This document shows positions 32,829 to 33,181 of a stretch of DNA of 33,181 nt, in pieces; positions within the stretch are counted from its first letter, which is position 1, and each line of letters begins with the position of its first letter. This DNA is from Lewinellaceae bacterium (GTDB lineage Bacteria; Bacteroidota; Bacteroidia; Chitinophagales; Saprospiraceae), in the NCBI GenBank assembly GCA_947476195.1, contig CANJPT010000050.1, positions 1 through 33,181 on the forward strand, written 5' to 3'. The notes below the pieces were generated by a model that saw only the letters and a list, made by a program, of their open reading frames with translations, did no database searches and was not told the origin of the DNA. The position numbers and the translations under genes are program-made.

Positions 32829-33181
32829 TTACTCCGCAATTACTTTAAAAACCCTTGGATTCCCAACATTTTCAACAGATTTACAATATAAAAAGTAAAT
32901 GCCGTTTGGAATGTTGCCGCGTTCCAGCGTGTAATCATTCGCTATTATTTGCCCGCGAGTCTCTACTCTCCTGCCTAATATATCGAATAGTTGAATATAC
33001 TCCAAAGGCGGCAACGTTCCGGTAAAGGAGACCAGGAGTGTAGTTGTAAAGGGATTGGGATAGAGCGAAATGGCTAGATTTTCAGGCTGGGCGGTGCCAG
33101 CCGTCACCAGACAATCCGGAGGGAATTGAATATCACATTGTACCGCGGAGTCTTTTTGATATTCAACATTGCCATTGTGCC
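32829..33181 (-). CDS. C-terminal part of a secreted protein with type A T9SS sorting domain (partial)
   Basis: The frame is open to the right edge, so the 5' end is outside the window; 117 residues are visible. The last 85 residues form a type A sorting domain: ISLYPNPFTTTLLVSFTG, IQLFDILGRRVETRG, and GIYFLYCKSVENVG ending in FKVIAE. Upstream residues include two cysteines (VQCDIQFPPDC). It follows a 140-bp gap after the convergent GNAT gene in which nothing else was seen. The catalytic or binding part of the protein is unknown. Confidence 0.8.
   Translation of the reverse strand, partial: HNGNVEYQKDSAVQCDIQFPPDCLVTAGTAQPENLAISLYPNPFTTTLLVSFTGTLPPLEYIQLFDILGRRVETRGQIIANDYTLERGNIPNGIYFLYCKSVENVGNPRVFKVIAE

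Overview
The window looks like chromosome from a Bacteroidota bacterium, most probably a Saprospiria/Lewinella/Haliscomenobacter-type organism. Four things support this. There is a type IX secretion/gliding gene (gldN). There are four proteins ending in Bacteroidota secretion-sorting domains: two CHU_C-type and two type A. Several starts are preceded by TAnnTTTG boxes, the Bacteroidota sigma-70 -7 element. Shine-Dalgarno sequences are rarely obvious. The genus is an inference from domain architecture, not from a marker gene.

Layout. 1-5.5 kb, minus strand: gldN; a likely operon of a secreted TPR-like protein, mrp and a gmhB-type HAD phosphatase; and a class III CoA-transferase. 5.5-8.1 kb: a fused NAD(P)HX epimerase/dehydratase facing a LuxC-type acyl-CoA reductase, with stop codons that overlap. 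8.4-13 kb, plus strand: a three-gene type I secretion operon (ABC ATPase/permease, HlyD-type adaptor, TolC-type outer-membrane protein), converging on an OmpA-type lipoprotein gene. 14-18.6 kb: two tandem, closely related secreted PKD/CHU_C proteins. 18.7-24 kb: a TsaC/Sua5 gene, a Gfo/Idh/MocA oxidoreductase, and 2-oxoacid:ferredoxin oxidoreductase beta and fused gamma-alpha genes that are separated by a repeat-filled 551-bp gap. 24-26 kb: an AT-rich accessory patch with three disrupted genes and one intact small helical protein gene. 26-31.6 kb, minus strand: lspA, a GT39-type glycosyltransferase, a secreted PQQ-type sugar dehydrogenase with a type A sorting domain, and a GH3-type adenylating enzyme. 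31.8-33.2 kb: a DUF1801 gene, a GNAT acetyltransferase and the 3' end of another type A sorting-domain protein.

How it fits together. The common theme is the cell envelope and secretion: a T9SS core component, T9SS cargo candidates, a type I export complex, lipoprotein processing, a peptidoglycan-associating OmpA lipoprotein and a membrane glycosyltransferase. KorAB and the acyl-CoA/CoA-transfer enzymes are central or lipid metabolism.

Most unusual content. (1) Two adjacent, ATGA-overlapping genes at 24097-24965 each carry one in-frame TAA near the N-terminus, both directly after a TAT codon; beside them an HNH nuclease gene is split by a single-base frameshift. (2) A palindromic repeat family with changing stems but conserved flanks lies between korA and korB. 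(3) A MITE-like imperfect palindrome fills the tsaC/oxidoreductase gap exactly. (4) An attenuator-like pair of mutually exclusive hairpins lies upstream of the OmpA-type gene. (5) The exporter has a divergent nucleotide-binding domain. I did not find a clear, complete novel defence or metabolic system; the helical-protein/HNH pair is the nearest candidate cassette.
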